Source: Clostridia bacterium
GTDB lineage: Bacteria; Bacillota; Clostridia; Oscillospirales; CAG-272
Direction: 5' to 3'
DNA: 50,418 nt
NCBI GenBank assembly: GCA_017507905.1
Contig: JAFWAA010000051.1
Coordinates: forward strand, 1 to 50,418
Each line of letters starts with the position of its first letter. The first letter of the stretch is position 1. Positions 24,121 to 32,449 of the stretch are shown piece by piece. The position numbers were made by a program, and so were the translations under genes. A model generated the notes under the pieces. That model was not told the origin of the DNA. It searched no databases and saw nothing but the letters and a program-made list of their open reading frames with translations.

Positions 24121-25410
24121 ATGAAAAAGATCAGCTTTATCGTCATCGGCGCGGGCAACCGCGGAGCAAAGTATTCCCGCTACGCCATCTCCAATCCCGA
24201 CAAGATGGAGATCGTGGGCGTGGCAGAGCCTGTCAAGGCGCGCCGCGAGTCCATGCGCGATCAGTTCCACATTCCCGAGGAGAACTGCTTCTCGGATTGG
24301 AGCGAGATCCTCTCCCGTCCCAAGATGGCCGACGCCGCGATCATCTCCACGCAGGATCAGATGCACTACGAGCCCGCCATGAGGGCGATCGAGCTTGGCT
24401 ACCATCTGCTCCTGGAAAAGCCCATGTCCCACCGCCCCGAGGAGTGCGTTGCCATCGCCAAGGCGGCCGCCGAAAAGGGCGTATACGTCATCGTCGGTCA
24501 CGTGCTGCGCTACGCCCCCTTCTTCACCGCACTGCGCAACGTCATTGCGAGCGGACGCATCGGCAAGGTGGTCAACATTGATCACGTCGAGGGCGTTGGC
24601 GACATTCATTACAGCCACAGCTACGTCCGCGGCAGCTGGCACCGCGAGGAGGACAGCGCCCCCATGCTTCTGGCCAAGTCCTGCCACGATTTTGACCTGC
24701 TGCAATGGCTGGTCGATAAGGATTTTACGCGCGTGCAGTCCTTCGGCTCGCAAACGCATTTCCGCAAGGAGAACAAGCCCGAGGGCGCACCCAAGCGATG
24801 CATCGAGGGCTGCCCATACGGCGAGACCTGCATCTATAACGCCGTCAAGCGCTATTACGACGACAAGCAGAACGCCTGGTTCCGCAACGCGGCGGCCATG
24901 GCGGCGCAGTTTGACAACATCGCCACCGACGAGGAGATCGAGCGCGCTCTGCGCGAGACGCCCTACGGCTACTGCGTCTACGACAGCGACAACACCGTGG
25001 TGGATCACCAGACGGTCAATATGGAGTTTGAGGGAGGCGTGCTTGCCACCTTCACCATGAGCCCCTTCAACCGCGGCGGCCGCAAGATCCACGTCATGGG
25101 CACCGAGGGCGAGGTCTACGGTGACGCAGGTGTGGGAGATCTGACCATCTTTACCTACCAAAACCGCAAGACCGTGGTGGAGAAAAGCTCGGATATCGTG
25201 CAGGACGAGACCATTCTCGGCGGACACGGCGGCGGAGATTCCCGTCTGATCAAGGCACTCTGCGAGCTGATCGCCACGGGAAAGACGAGCGTTTCCTACT
25301 GCTCGGCCATGACCTCGGCGCGCAACCATCTGGCCGTCTTTGCAGCCGAGGAGGCACGCCACACGGGCACCGTGGTGGACGTTGCCGAATACGAAAAGCG
25401 CTTCCTCTGA
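24121..25410 (+). CDS. Gfo/Idh/MocA-family oxidoreductase 2
   Basis: 429 residues, longer than oxidoreductase 1. Rossmann motif VIGAGNRGAKYSRYA and the family motif LLEKPMSH. A cysteine cluster (CIEGCPYGETCIY, about 220-240) sits in the C-terminal domain, typical of a subgroup found beside glycosidase genes; a metal or structural role is possible. SAPMLLAKSCHDFDLLQWL has the active-site-like Lys and His. It sits in an operon with the GH2 gene. The recently recognised oxidoreductases that break glycosidic bonds by oxidation-elimination are one possible role, but the sequence alone does not show it. Confidence 0.88.
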   Translation: MKKISFIVIGAGNRGAKYSRYAISNPDKMEIVGVAEPVKARRESMRDQFHIPEENCFSDWSEILSRPKMADAAIISTQDQMHYEPAMRAIELGYHLLLEKPMSHRPEECVAIAKAAAEKGVYVIVGHVLRYAPFFTALRNVIASGRIGKVVNIDHVEGVGDIHYSHSYVRGSWHREEDSAPMLLAKSCHDFDLLQWLVDKDFTRVQSFGSQTHFRKENKPEGAPKRCIEGCPYGETCIYNAVKRYYDDKQNAWFRNAAAMAAQFDNIATDEEIERALRETPYGYCVYDSDNTVVDHQTVNMEFEGGVLATFTMSPFNRGGRKIHVMGTEGEVYGDAGVGDLTIFTYQNRKTVVEKSSDIVQDETILGGHGGGDSRLIKALCELIATGKTSVSYCSAMTSARNHLAVFAAEEARHTGTVVDVAEYEKRFL

Positions 25411-25459
25411 TCGCGCAGAAAAGCCCAACCCCGCGAAAGCCGCGTGGCTTCGCTATTCA

Positions 25460-25504
25460 AAAAAGACCGTCCCGAATGCGTATGCAAAAGGGACGGTCTT
25501 TTTC
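25460..25504 (+). terminator. Terminator of the GH2 operon
   Basis: Arms AAAAAGACCGTCCC and GGGACGGTCTTTTT, loop of about 16 nt, T tract. Confidence 0.85.
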
Positions 25505-25528
25505 GTATACCGTTTTCCCGCAAAGAAC

Positions 25529-25557
25529 TTGCATAATTTCCTCTTTTGTGCTATACT
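25529..25557 (+). promoter_or_regulatory. Promoter of the YD-repeat lipoprotein genes
   Basis: TTGCAT (25529-25534), 17-bp spacer, TATACT (25552-25557). Confidence 0.8.
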
Positions 25558-25598
25558 GTATACGTCCGAACCAACCGCTTACCCCAAGGAGGAAAACC

Positions 25599-26909
25599 AT
25601 GAAAAGATTGATCTGTATGCTCGTTTTGCTCGGCCTCTCCCTGCTTACTCTTGCAGGCTGTCAACGTCCAAGCGATCCCTATCAGGAGGCCATGGCGCTT
25701 CTGGAGCAGGGCAAGATTGAGGAGGCCTATGAGCTCCTGCTCTCGATCGGTGACCGCGAGGACGGCAAAAAGGAGCTGGCGCATTTTTATACCGTACCCG
25801 TAAAGAGCAACAGCACGTACACCGCTCCATCGGTAGAGCTGACGCAGGAATACGCCTACACCTACAATGAGAAGAATCTCCCCGTACAGATCCTTACCAA
25901 TGGAACCCTGAGCGGGACGCAAAGCACAACCTACACCTACGATGAAAAGGGCAACCTGATCAAAGAGGTTGACGTATACGTTAACCAATCCTCGCAGATC
26001 AACGAATACGTCTACGACGCCGAGGGGCGGATCCTCAAGAAAATCCGAATCGACACAAATGGCCAGCAGTACACCGACGAATACACCTACGATAGCACGG
26101 GAAAGCTGACCGCGCTGCTGCAAACGGCCCCCTCGGGCAAAGCAACGGCGCATACCTACACCTATGATGCCGACGGAAACCGCGTAGGCGAAACCGTCGT
26201 CCACCCCGACCGATTCAGATCCTTTTACACCTATGCGGCCGACGGTGAGCTGATCCTGCGCGTCAAGGTGAGCGGCGACGGCCAGGAATGGGCGCGCTAT
26301 GAGCTTACCTATGACGAGAATGGCCGCCTGCTCCGCAAGGTGGACCGTATGCAAGGCTCCTACGAGAAGGCCGAGGACTACTCCTACGACGAGAACGGCA
26401 ATCTCGTCCAAATGCTTCAAAATGACGGACACACCACCCAAACCTACACCTATACCTATGACGAGCGCGGCAACCGCCTCACCGAGACCCACGTTGCACC
26501 GGGCGGTGTGGTGCGCTCGGTGATTGAGCACACCTACGATACCAACGACCGTCTGATCCAAACGAAAAAAGGAGACACCGTTACCACCTACGCCTACGAC
26601 GAAGAAGGACACCTGACGCGCAAGGAGGAGGTCTTGCCGGGCGGAAAGAAAAACGTTTTTGCCTACACCTACAACGAAAGAGGCAGGCTGATCGAAAGCT
26701 TGATCACACGGGTGCTTTCCTCCGGCAAGGAGCGCAACTACCGATACGTTTATGACGCCTACGGAAATCCGGTCCACTCTGTCGAGCCCAACCTGGACGG
26801 CAGCACGTCGGAGGTCACGTCCGAATACAAGCTCGTTTACCTTCCCTTCCCCCTCTCCGAGCAGATTCTGGAGCTGGGGCTGATCCAACCGATCCCCTCG
26901 GCAGAATAA
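25599..26909 (+). CDS. YD-repeat lipoprotein 1
   Basis: 436 residues. Lipoprotein signal MKRLICMLVLL with lipobox LAGC (lipidated Cys near residue 22). A short helical TPR-like segment follows (EAMALLEQGKIEEAYELLLS). The rest is about 13 YD/RHS repeats of the form YTYDEKGNLIKE. Such repeats build a beta-helical or barrel surface. There is no RHS core and no toxin domain, so it is not a full RHS toxin; an anchored surface-binding role is plausible. The start is ATG 25599 behind AAGGAGGAAAACC. A paralogue follows directly. Confidence 0.88.
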   Translation: MKRLICMLVLLGLSLLTLAGCQRPSDPYQEAMALLEQGKIEEAYELLLSIGDREDGKKELAHFYTVPVKSNSTYTAPSVELTQEYAYTYNEKNLPVQILTNGTLSGTQSTTYTYDEKGNLIKEVDVYVNQSSQINEYVYDAEGRILKKIRIDTNGQQYTDEYTYDSTGKLTALLQTAPSGKATAHTYTYDADGNRVGETVVHPDRFRSFYTYAADGELILRVKVSGDGQEWARYELTYDENGRLLRKVDRMQGSYEKAEDYSYDENGNLVQMLQNDGHTTQTYTYTYDERGNRLTETHVAPGGVVRSVIEHTYDTNDRLIQTKKGDTVTTYAYDEEGHLTRKEEVLPGGKKNVFAYTYNERGRLIESLITRVLSSGKERNYRYVYDAYGNPVHSVEPNLDGSTSEVTSEYKLVYLPFPLSEQILELGLIQPIPSAE

Positions 26910-26943
26910 TCCACCGAAAGGCCAACCAAAAGGAGGAAAACCC

Positions 26944-28188
26944 ATGAAACGCTTGCTTTGCCTGTTGCTCCTGCTCTCCCTGTTCACGCTTTCCCTTCTC
27001 TCCTGCGGCGAGCAGGCCTCTGATTATCGCCAAGCAAAGGCTCTGCTCGAGCAGGGCGAGCTTGCCAAGGCCTATGGTCTGCTGCTCTCTCTTGGCGACT
27101 ACAAGGACGCCGAGGAGCTGCTCGAACATTTCTGCTTCGTTCCCACGGAGGGCTCGTCCACGATCTTCTGCGACTGGGGGCAGACTCCTTTGTCCGACTG
27201 CGAATACGTCTTTACCTATAACGAAAAGGGCCTGCTGACGAAATACGATCGCGCGGGCAATACCACGGTCTATGTCTACGACGAGCAGGGCCATCTCCTG
27301 GAGGAGCGCCTCACCCGCTCATGCGACGAGCAGGGCTGTCTCTCGGAAGCGCCTGACACCGGCTCCACCCATACTACCCTCTATACCTATGACGAGCACG
27401 GCAATCGGATCAGCATGGTCCGTGTCCGTACAGACGAGGAATGGGAGGTATGGTACTACGAGGAATACACCTACGACGAAAAGGGCAACCTCCTGACCGA
27501 AACGCATTTTTCCAAGGATCCCAACGCAGCCGATCTCCCCTTTGAGCTTCCCTTCCGCCAGGAGCTGGCCTACGCCTACGCCTATGACGAGGCAGGCCGC
27601 GTGATCCGCAAGGAGCGGACCTGCGAGGACGATAAGCAGGTCATAGAATACCGCTACGACAACGCCGGCCTTCTTCTCGAGGAGCGCTTTACCCAAAACG
27701 GCGGGGCAACCGTGGTCACTGCCTACGTCTATGACGAGGCAGGAAGGATCCTCCGCTCGGTATCCCCGAAGAAAGAGGTCAATTATACCTACGACGGGCA
27801 TGGAAACCTGACCCGGAAAGAGAGCCTCACCGCCTCCGTCGGCGGCTACACCAGTCTCTCGACCGACACCTACGAATACACCTACGACGAGAGCGGAAAC
27901 GTGATCAAGCGCGTGGAGGACCTCGCGGGGCTTAAGCCCTGCGTGTACGAATTCGTCTACGACGAGGACGGCGTGCTCCTGGAGCAGATCCGCACCAGCC
28001 AGTCGGCCGACTACAACGTAGAGACCGTTATCCGTGAGCGCTATGACCCTTACGGGAATGTGATCGAGAAGACCGTTACGAGTGTCGGCCTCATCACCAC
28101 CGTCACCACAATGACCTACGAGCTTGCCTATCTCTCCCCCGAGAACGGCGCCTTCATTCAATCCATCATCGACTCGATCTTCCCCTGA
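26944..28188 (+). CDS. YD-repeat lipoprotein 2 (tandem paralogue)
   Basis: 414 residues with the same plan as the preceding gene: signal MKRLLCLLLLL, lipobox LLSC, the TPR-like ALLEQGELAKAYGLLLSLGD, then about 11 YD repeats (YVYDEQGHLLEE, YTYDEHGNRISM and others). It starts 34 nt after its neighbour with the same ribosome site (AAAAGGAGGAAAACCC), so the pair arose by tandem duplication and is co-transcribed. Repeat number and the N-terminal insert (GSSTIFCDWGQTPL) differ, which suggests divergence of binding specificity. Confidence 0.88.
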   Translation: MKRLLCLLLLLSLFTLSLLSCGEQASDYRQAKALLEQGELAKAYGLLLSLGDYKDAEELLEHFCFVPTEGSSTIFCDWGQTPLSDCEYVFTYNEKGLLTKYDRAGNTTVYVYDEQGHLLEERLTRSCDEQGCLSEAPDTGSTHTTLYTYDEHGNRISMVRVRTDEEWEVWYYEEYTYDEKGNLLTETHFSKDPNAADLPFELPFRQELAYAYAYDEAGRVIRKERTCEDDKQVIEYRYDNAGLLLEERFTQNGGATVVTAYVYDEAGRILRSVSPKKEVNYTYDGHGNLTRKESLTASVGGYTSLSTDTYEYTYDESGNVIKRVEDLAGLKPCVYEFVYDEDGVLLEQIRTSQSADYNVETVIRERYDPYGNVIEKTVTSVGLITTVTTMTYELAYLSPENGAFIQSIIDSIFP

Positions 28189-28199
28189 TCCAAAAGAAA

Positions 28200-28245
28200 A
28201 AACACCCCCGATGCCCTTTCAAGGCATCGGGGGGATCTTATTTTT
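28200..28245. terminator. Bidirectional terminator between lipoprotein 2 and GH78
   Basis: Arms CCCCCGATGCC and GGCATCGGGGG, with A-rich and T-rich flanks on the two sides; the two genes converge here. Confidence 0.85.
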
Positions 28246-28254
28246 GTGTGGGGA

Positions 28255-30507
28255 TCATTCCGCGAAGCGGTAGGAGCCGCCGCCAAGGCAGGTCGTAAAG
28301 CCGCCGGGAAGCGTCACCCTTGCCGTAACGCCCTCGGGAATGTCAAACTCGTAGTAGACCACGTCGCCCTTGTAGTACCAGTGCGAGCGGATCTTGCCGC
28401 TGCGCGACTCGACCGAGCCCTCGGCCCAGCCCAAGCACTTGTTGGGGTGAGGTGCGATCTCGATCTCGCGGTAGGCGGGAGACGTGGGCTTGATGCCAAG
28501 GGCTGCACCAAAGATCCAATCGTAGACCGTTCCGTAGGCGTAATGGTTGAAGGAGTTCATGTCGGTGCTCCAGAAGGTGCCGTCCTCCTTGAGGCTGTTC
28601 CAATGCTCCCACATGGTGGTCGCGCCGTGGTTGACCGAATAGAGCCAGGAGGGTGCTCTCTCCTCCATCAAAAGCTCGTAGGCCACATCGGCGTGTCCCG
28701 TTGCGGTGAGGGCGTGGAGCAGATAGGGCGTGCCCACAAAGCCCGTGCTCATCAGGTTTCCGTTCTCGCGGATCATCTGCACCAGCATGTTTCCGTAGCG
28801 CTCGCGGTCCTTCTCGGGGCAGAGACGGAAGTGGAGCATCAGCACAAGCGTGGTCTGCGTCATGCAGGAGCGCACCTGGTCGATGGGGGGCTTGTGCAGG
28901 CGGTAGGCAGGACGCACCTCGGTGAGCGGAAGCTTCTCCTTGGGTGTGCCGTCCTCCTCGAAGAAGTATTCGAGAATGCGTGCACGGATCTTCTGATACA
29001 TCTCGCGGTATTTCGTCATATCCTTGCCGAGGACCTCGCCCGCGCGGACCAGAAGCTCGGTGGAATAGGCAAAGAAGGCACTCGCAATAAAATCGCAGGA
29101 GGTCGCGCCAACGTAGGAATCCTCGCCTGCGTCCATAGCGAGCCAGTCACCGTAGTGCTGTCCCGTCAGCCAGAGGAACTCCTCCTCGCCCGTGGCGTGC
29201 ATATACTCCACCCAGCGCACCATGGTCGGGAACTGCTCGCGGAGCATGGCCTTGTTTCCGTAGGCCATATACAGCTCCCACGGCACCACGCAGGCAACGT
29301 CGCCCCAGGCGGCGGAGATGCGGGTGGGATGATCGGGCATACTGTCGGGCACCGTGCCGCGGATCGATCCGTCGGGTCCCTGCTCGATGGCAAGGTCGCG
29401 CATCCACTTGCGGAAGAATTTTTCGACGTCAAAGTTGATGGCCGCGGTGCGGCAGAAGATCTGCGCGTCGCCCGTCCAGCCCAGGCGCTCGTCGCGCTGC
29501 GGGCAGTCGGTGGGGATATCCAGATAGTTGCTCTTCTGTCCCCAGATAATATTGTGGTAAAGCTGATTGATCTTTTCGTTTCCGCAACGGAATTCGCCCG
29601 TGCGCTTGATGTCCGAATGCACGACCACGGCGCGGAAGCAATCGGGATCCACCGTGTCAAAGGGGTACTCCACGAGCTGAATGTAGCGGAAGCCCTGGAA
29701 GGTGTAGGTGGGCTTGAAGACGTCCTCGCCGCCGCTGAGAATATAGGTGTTCTCGTTGCGCGCATGGCGGAAGTTGCCCGTGTAGAAGTTGCCCTCAGCG
29801 TCCAGCACCTCGGCGTGATGAATGACGATGCGGTCGCCGCGCTTTCCCTTTGCGCGGACCTCCACGTAGCCCGTCATGTTCTGTCCGAAGTCCAGAACCA
29901 GCTCTCCCTTGGGCGTGCGGAAGATCTCGATGGGCGCCAGGCGCTCGTGCTCGGTGATCCATTCGCCGTCCTGCGGGACGAGCTTGCTCTTGACCGTGGG
30001 ATCGAGCATCGCCTTGCCGATGCACTCGATGGGTGCGGTCTTATCTACCGTCTCGCCGTGGTAGATCTCGGTGAAGGTGACCTCGTTGGTGTAAACGTCC
30101 CAGGCCTCGTCCGTGACGAGCTCCTCCTCGGTGCCGTCCGCATAGCGAATATGCAGCCAAGCAACGACGGCGGTACGCTCGGCAAAGCAGTGATTGGTGT
30201 TGACGTGTCCGATGTAACCGACCGCCCAGCCCTGGCCGACGCTGATCTCCAGGCGGTTCTCGGCGCGAAGGAGAGAGGTGAGGTCATAGGTCTGGTACAG
30301 CACGCGCGTCTTGTAGGAGGTCCAGCCGGGGGCCAGTACGCCCTTGCCCACACGCTCGCCGTTCAAAAAGAGCGCATAGTTGCCCATGGCGCTGGCGCAA
30401 AGCGTAGCCTTTTTGATCTCCTTGTTGCAGGTCAGCTCGCGGCGGAAGGTGGTTGCCGCCACGCCCATATCTCTTGGAGCGGTGATCCATTTTGCATTTT
30501 TGTTCAT
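28255..30507 (-). CDS. Alpha-L-rhamnosidase, GH78
   Basis: A 750-residue inverting glycosidase that releases alpha-L-rhamnose from plant glycans or glycosides. Order: N-terminal beta domains (1-300; FLNGERVGKGVLAPGWTSYK is typical of the family), (alpha/alpha)6 barrel (about 310-640) with the hallmark DCPQRDERLGWTGDAQIF, and a C-terminal beta domain (about 650-750; GIKPTSPAYREIEIAPHP). The Asp and Glu of the hallmark segment are part of the active site in characterised members. There is no signal peptide, so imported oligosaccharides are the substrate. ATG 30507 follows GAGGATGAACGC. It is divergent from an AraC-type gene with overlapping promoters. Confidence 0.94.
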   Translation of the reverse strand: MNKNAKWITAPRDMGVAATTFRRELTCNKEIKKATLCASAMGNYALFLNGERVGKGVLAPGWTSYKTRVLYQTYDLTSLLRAENRLEISVGQGWAVGYIGHVNTNHCFAERTAVVAWLHIRYADGTEEELVTDEAWDVYTNEVTFTEIYHGETVDKTAPIECIGKAMLDPTVKSKLVPQDGEWITEHERLAPIEIFRTPKGELVLDFGQNMTGYVEVRAKGKRGDRIVIHHAEVLDAEGNFYTGNFRHARNENTYILSGGEDVFKPTYTFQGFRYIQLVEYPFDTVDPDCFRAVVVHSDIKRTGEFRCGNEKINQLYHNIIWGQKSNYLDIPTDCPQRDERLGWTGDAQIFCRTAAINFDVEKFFRKWMRDLAIEQGPDGSIRGTVPDSMPDHPTRISAAWGDVACVVPWELYMAYGNKAMLREQFPTMVRWVEYMHATGEEEFLWLTGQHYGDWLAMDAGEDSYVGATSCDFIASAFFAYSTELLVRAGEVLGKDMTKYREMYQKIRARILEYFFEEDGTPKEKLPLTEVRPAYRLHKPPIDQVRSCMTQTTLVLMLHFRLCPEKDRERYGNMLVQMIRENGNLMSTGFVGTPYLLHALTATGHADVAYELLMEERAPSWLYSVNHGATTMWEHWNSLKEDGTFWSTDMNSFNHYAYGTVYDWIFGAALGIKPTSPAYREIEIAPHPNKCLGWAEGSVESRSGKIRSHWYYKGDVVYYEFDIPEGVTARVTLPGGFTTCLGGGSYRFAE

Positions 30508-30625
30508 GCGTTCATCCTCGGCCTTCCCGACGGGGAAAAGCCATCCTTTCTGTCATTGATTTTGCGCAAAGCCATAGCGAAAAGCCGCGGCTCGGGGACT
30601 TTTTTCTTCTTTTTTGCAAAACCTC

Positions 30626-30662
30626 TTGAAACCATTATAGCATATGTGTTATAATAAATCAA
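30626..30662. promoter_or_regulatory. Overlapping divergent promoters of GH78 and the AraC-type gene
   Basis: Plus strand: TTGAAA (30626-30631), 18-bp spacer, TATAAT (30650-30655). Minus strand: TTGATT (30662-30657), 17-bp spacer, TATAAT (30639-30634). The two interleave almost completely, so polymerase bound at one should exclude the other. The core from ATTATA to TATAAT is a near palindrome around CATATG. Confidence 0.75.
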
Positions 30663-30698
30663 CCTTCACTTTTACTGCAAACAGGGGGTATTTTTAAG

Positions 30699-31574
30699 AT
30701 GGAAAGCGCAAAGCCGCCGATCTGGATCCGCGTTCTGCCAAAGCTCAAGCAGGACAAATTCTATATGGAGCTGCACCGCCGCCAAAAGGCCGTGGAGATG
30801 CACGATCACGCCTTTTTGGAGCTGACCTACATTCTGGAGGGTGAGGTCGAGCATACGCTGGACGGGCAGACCTCCCGCCTTTGCCGCGGAGACTACCTGA
30901 TCGTGGATTACGGCAGCCGCCACGCCTATTCCGCCGTGGGTGCGGAGGGCTTTGACAACCTGGACTGCCTCTTTCTCCCCGAGCTTCTCGACCCTGTGCT
31001 GAAGGGGACCGAGAGCCTGCGCGCGCTGCTGGAGCATTACCTTTTGCACTTCAACGTGCAGGCGCTCCTGCAAAATCCTGCACACATGGTCTTTCACGAT
31101 GACACGGGACGCATTCTCGAGCTGCTCGAGCGCATTCGCACCGAGGGGGAGCAGCGTGCCGCGGGCTACACCGAGATCATTCGCTGCTATCTGATCGAGA
31201 TCCTGATCCTGACCGTGCGCCGCATGAGCACCGCGCAGATCGCTTCCTCGGGGCAGAGCGTCAGCGACTACCTCTCGGCCTACGTGGCAGAGCATTATAT
31301 GGAAAACCTGACCCTGCGCGAGCTTGCCGTCACGCTCAATTACAGCCTTCCCTACATCAGCAAGCGCTTCAAGGAGGACACGGGCATCTCCTTTGTGCAT
31401 TACCTGCAGAGCTACCGCATCATGCAGGCCTGCCGTCTGCTCTCCTCCACCAAAAAGACGGTCGCGGAGATCACCGAGCTTGTCGGCTACCGCGACGTCA
31501 AGTTCTTCTCCGCCCTATTCAAGCGCACCGTTGGCCTCTCCCCCGCCGAGTTCAGAAGGCGGAAGGAGAAGTGA
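30699..31574 (+). CDS. AraC-family regulator beside the rhamnosidase gene
   Basis: 291 residues: N-terminal cupin-type domain (MHDHAFLELTYILEGEVEHTL, then GDYLIVDYGSRHAY), a helical linker and a C-terminal double helix-turn-helix (TLRELAVTLNYSLPYISKRFK; AEITELVGYRDVKFFSALFK). The layout is typical of sugar-sensing AraC activators. It is divergent from the GH78 gene and shares overlapping promoters with it, so direct control of rhamnosidase expression is the simplest idea. The ribosome site is weak (AGGGGGTATTTTTAAG). Confidence 0.92.
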   Translation: MESAKPPIWIRVLPKLKQDKFYMELHRRQKAVEMHDHAFLELTYILEGEVEHTLDGQTSRLCRGDYLIVDYGSRHAYSAVGAEGFDNLDCLFLPELLDPVLKGTESLRALLEHYLLHFNVQALLQNPAHMVFHDDTGRILELLERIRTEGEQRAAGYTEIIRCYLIEILILTVRRMSTAQIASSGQSVSDYLSAYVAEHYMENLTLRELAVTLNYSLPYISKRFKEDTGISFVHYLQSYRIMQACRLLSSTKKTVAEITELVGYRDVKFFSALFKRTVGLSPAEFRRRKEK

Positions 31575-31608
31575 GGAAGGAAAAAGAAAGAACCGACACA
31601 TTTCCAAA

Positions 31609-31644
31609 ACAAAAAGCACTTCGTAAGAAGTGCTTTTTGTTTTG
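31609..31644. terminator. Bidirectional terminator
   Basis: Arms AAAACAAAAAGCACTTC and GAAGTGCTTTTTGTTTT around GTAA. It serves the AraC-type gene (plus) and the convergent helical-protein gene (minus). Confidence 0.9.
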
Positions 31645-31687
31645 AGCCGTGTTGACAAAAAAGATGCCAACACGAGTATGTTAAAAA

Positions 31688-32254
31688 TTACTTATCGACA
31701 ACGATTTTTTCAACAAGCTCCGCAATTTTATCGGTAACATAACCGAGGGCTGCAAACTTGTCTTGGGTTTCCATATCGGAATCCTTGATCATTGCCATAT
31801 TGTTATCAAATGCCGATTTCACCAAATCAATTTTTCTGGCTTCTTCATTTTGAATGTCATCGTACATCCTTTCGTATAACTCCATCATTTTACGAATAGT
31901 CAACTCTCTCGTTTTAAAAATATCACAAATTCCGGAAATTTGCTCAGCGGAAGCTTCAACATTTTCACTCTCAAATGTTGAAAGGGTATCTCCAAGACGA
32001 TGTAAAGATGTTTGGCTGTTTTCGGTAAGTTCCTTTTGCAATGTTGTAAGCTGTACGAATATTTCTTTTGCGGTTAATTTATTTTCTTCCATTTTTTCTT
32101 CCTCCAAAATTTTATCCGGAGGACACGCAAGGCATATTTTATTTTCACCTACGAAGCGTGCCCTGCCGTTTTTTACAAGATCTTTCGCCCTTTTCGGGTA
32201 GGTCGCCTCATATTCATTTCCTTGCTCATCAACAACAATTACGTTTTTTTCGAT
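31688..32254 (-). CDS. AT-rich gene for a helical protein; start codon appears to be ATC
   Basis: One open frame runs without a stop through an N-terminal part (NVIVVDEQGNEYEATYPKRA, then NGRARFVGENKICLACPP) and a C-terminal, fully helical part (KEIFVQLTTLQKELTENSQT, then ISGICDIFKTRELTIRKMME). The N-terminal pattern is, as I recall, common in hypothetical proteins of Clostridia; no function is known to me. No ATG, GTG or TTG lies in frame before TTG at 32107. The best start by position is ATC (32254-32252), 6 nt after AAAGGGGGCG and in frame; that gives 188 residues. The use of ATC as a start, or a G-to-C mutation of ATG, are both possible. If neither applies, the product is a shorter protein from TTG 32107 (GGAT upstream). 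A consensus promoter precedes it. Base composition is far more AT-rich than its neighbours. Confidence 0.65.
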   Translation of the reverse strand: MEKNVIVVDEQGNEYEATYPKRAKDLVKNGRARFVGENKICLACPPDKILEEEKMEENKLTAKEIFVQLTTLQKELTENSQTSLHRLGDTLSTFESENVEASAEQISGICDIFKTRELTIRKMMELYERMYDDIQNEEARKIDLVKSAFDNNMAMIKDSDMETQDKFAALGYVTDKIAELVEKIVVDK

Positions 32255-32334
32255 GGGTGTCGCCCCCTTTGTATTGATTTGCTTTTTGCTAATGTCGTTT
32301 TTTGTTATGGGTACCGTCCCCGATTAGCGAATAT

Positions 32335-32363
32335 ATTATATCATAATTTTACACATTTTGCAA
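32335..32363 (-). promoter_or_regulatory. Promoter of the 31688-32254 gene
   Basis: TTGCAA (32363-32358), 17-bp spacer, TATAAT (32340-32335) on the minus strand. The leader carries GGGGACGGTACCCAT, similar to GGGGGCGACACCCAT just before the putative start. Confidence 0.85.
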
Positions 32364-32449
32364 TATATTTCGAAAGATTTTTGTTAGCATTCCAAATGAT
32401 GCGGCATCTGACGGTGATATGCTGCATTTTTCTTGCAAACAGGACGCTG

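Noticed and set aside
22243-25428. A 1061-codon open frame on the minus strand across the GH2 and oxidoreductase genes
   Set aside because: It is antisense to two clearly real genes with motifs, has no ribosome site and no recognisable domain; codon bias of GC-rich genes keeps the opposite frame open.
25599-28188. RHS toxin or contact-dependent inhibition genes
   Set aside because: Short YD-repeat lipoproteins without an RHS core, toxin tip or immunity gene.
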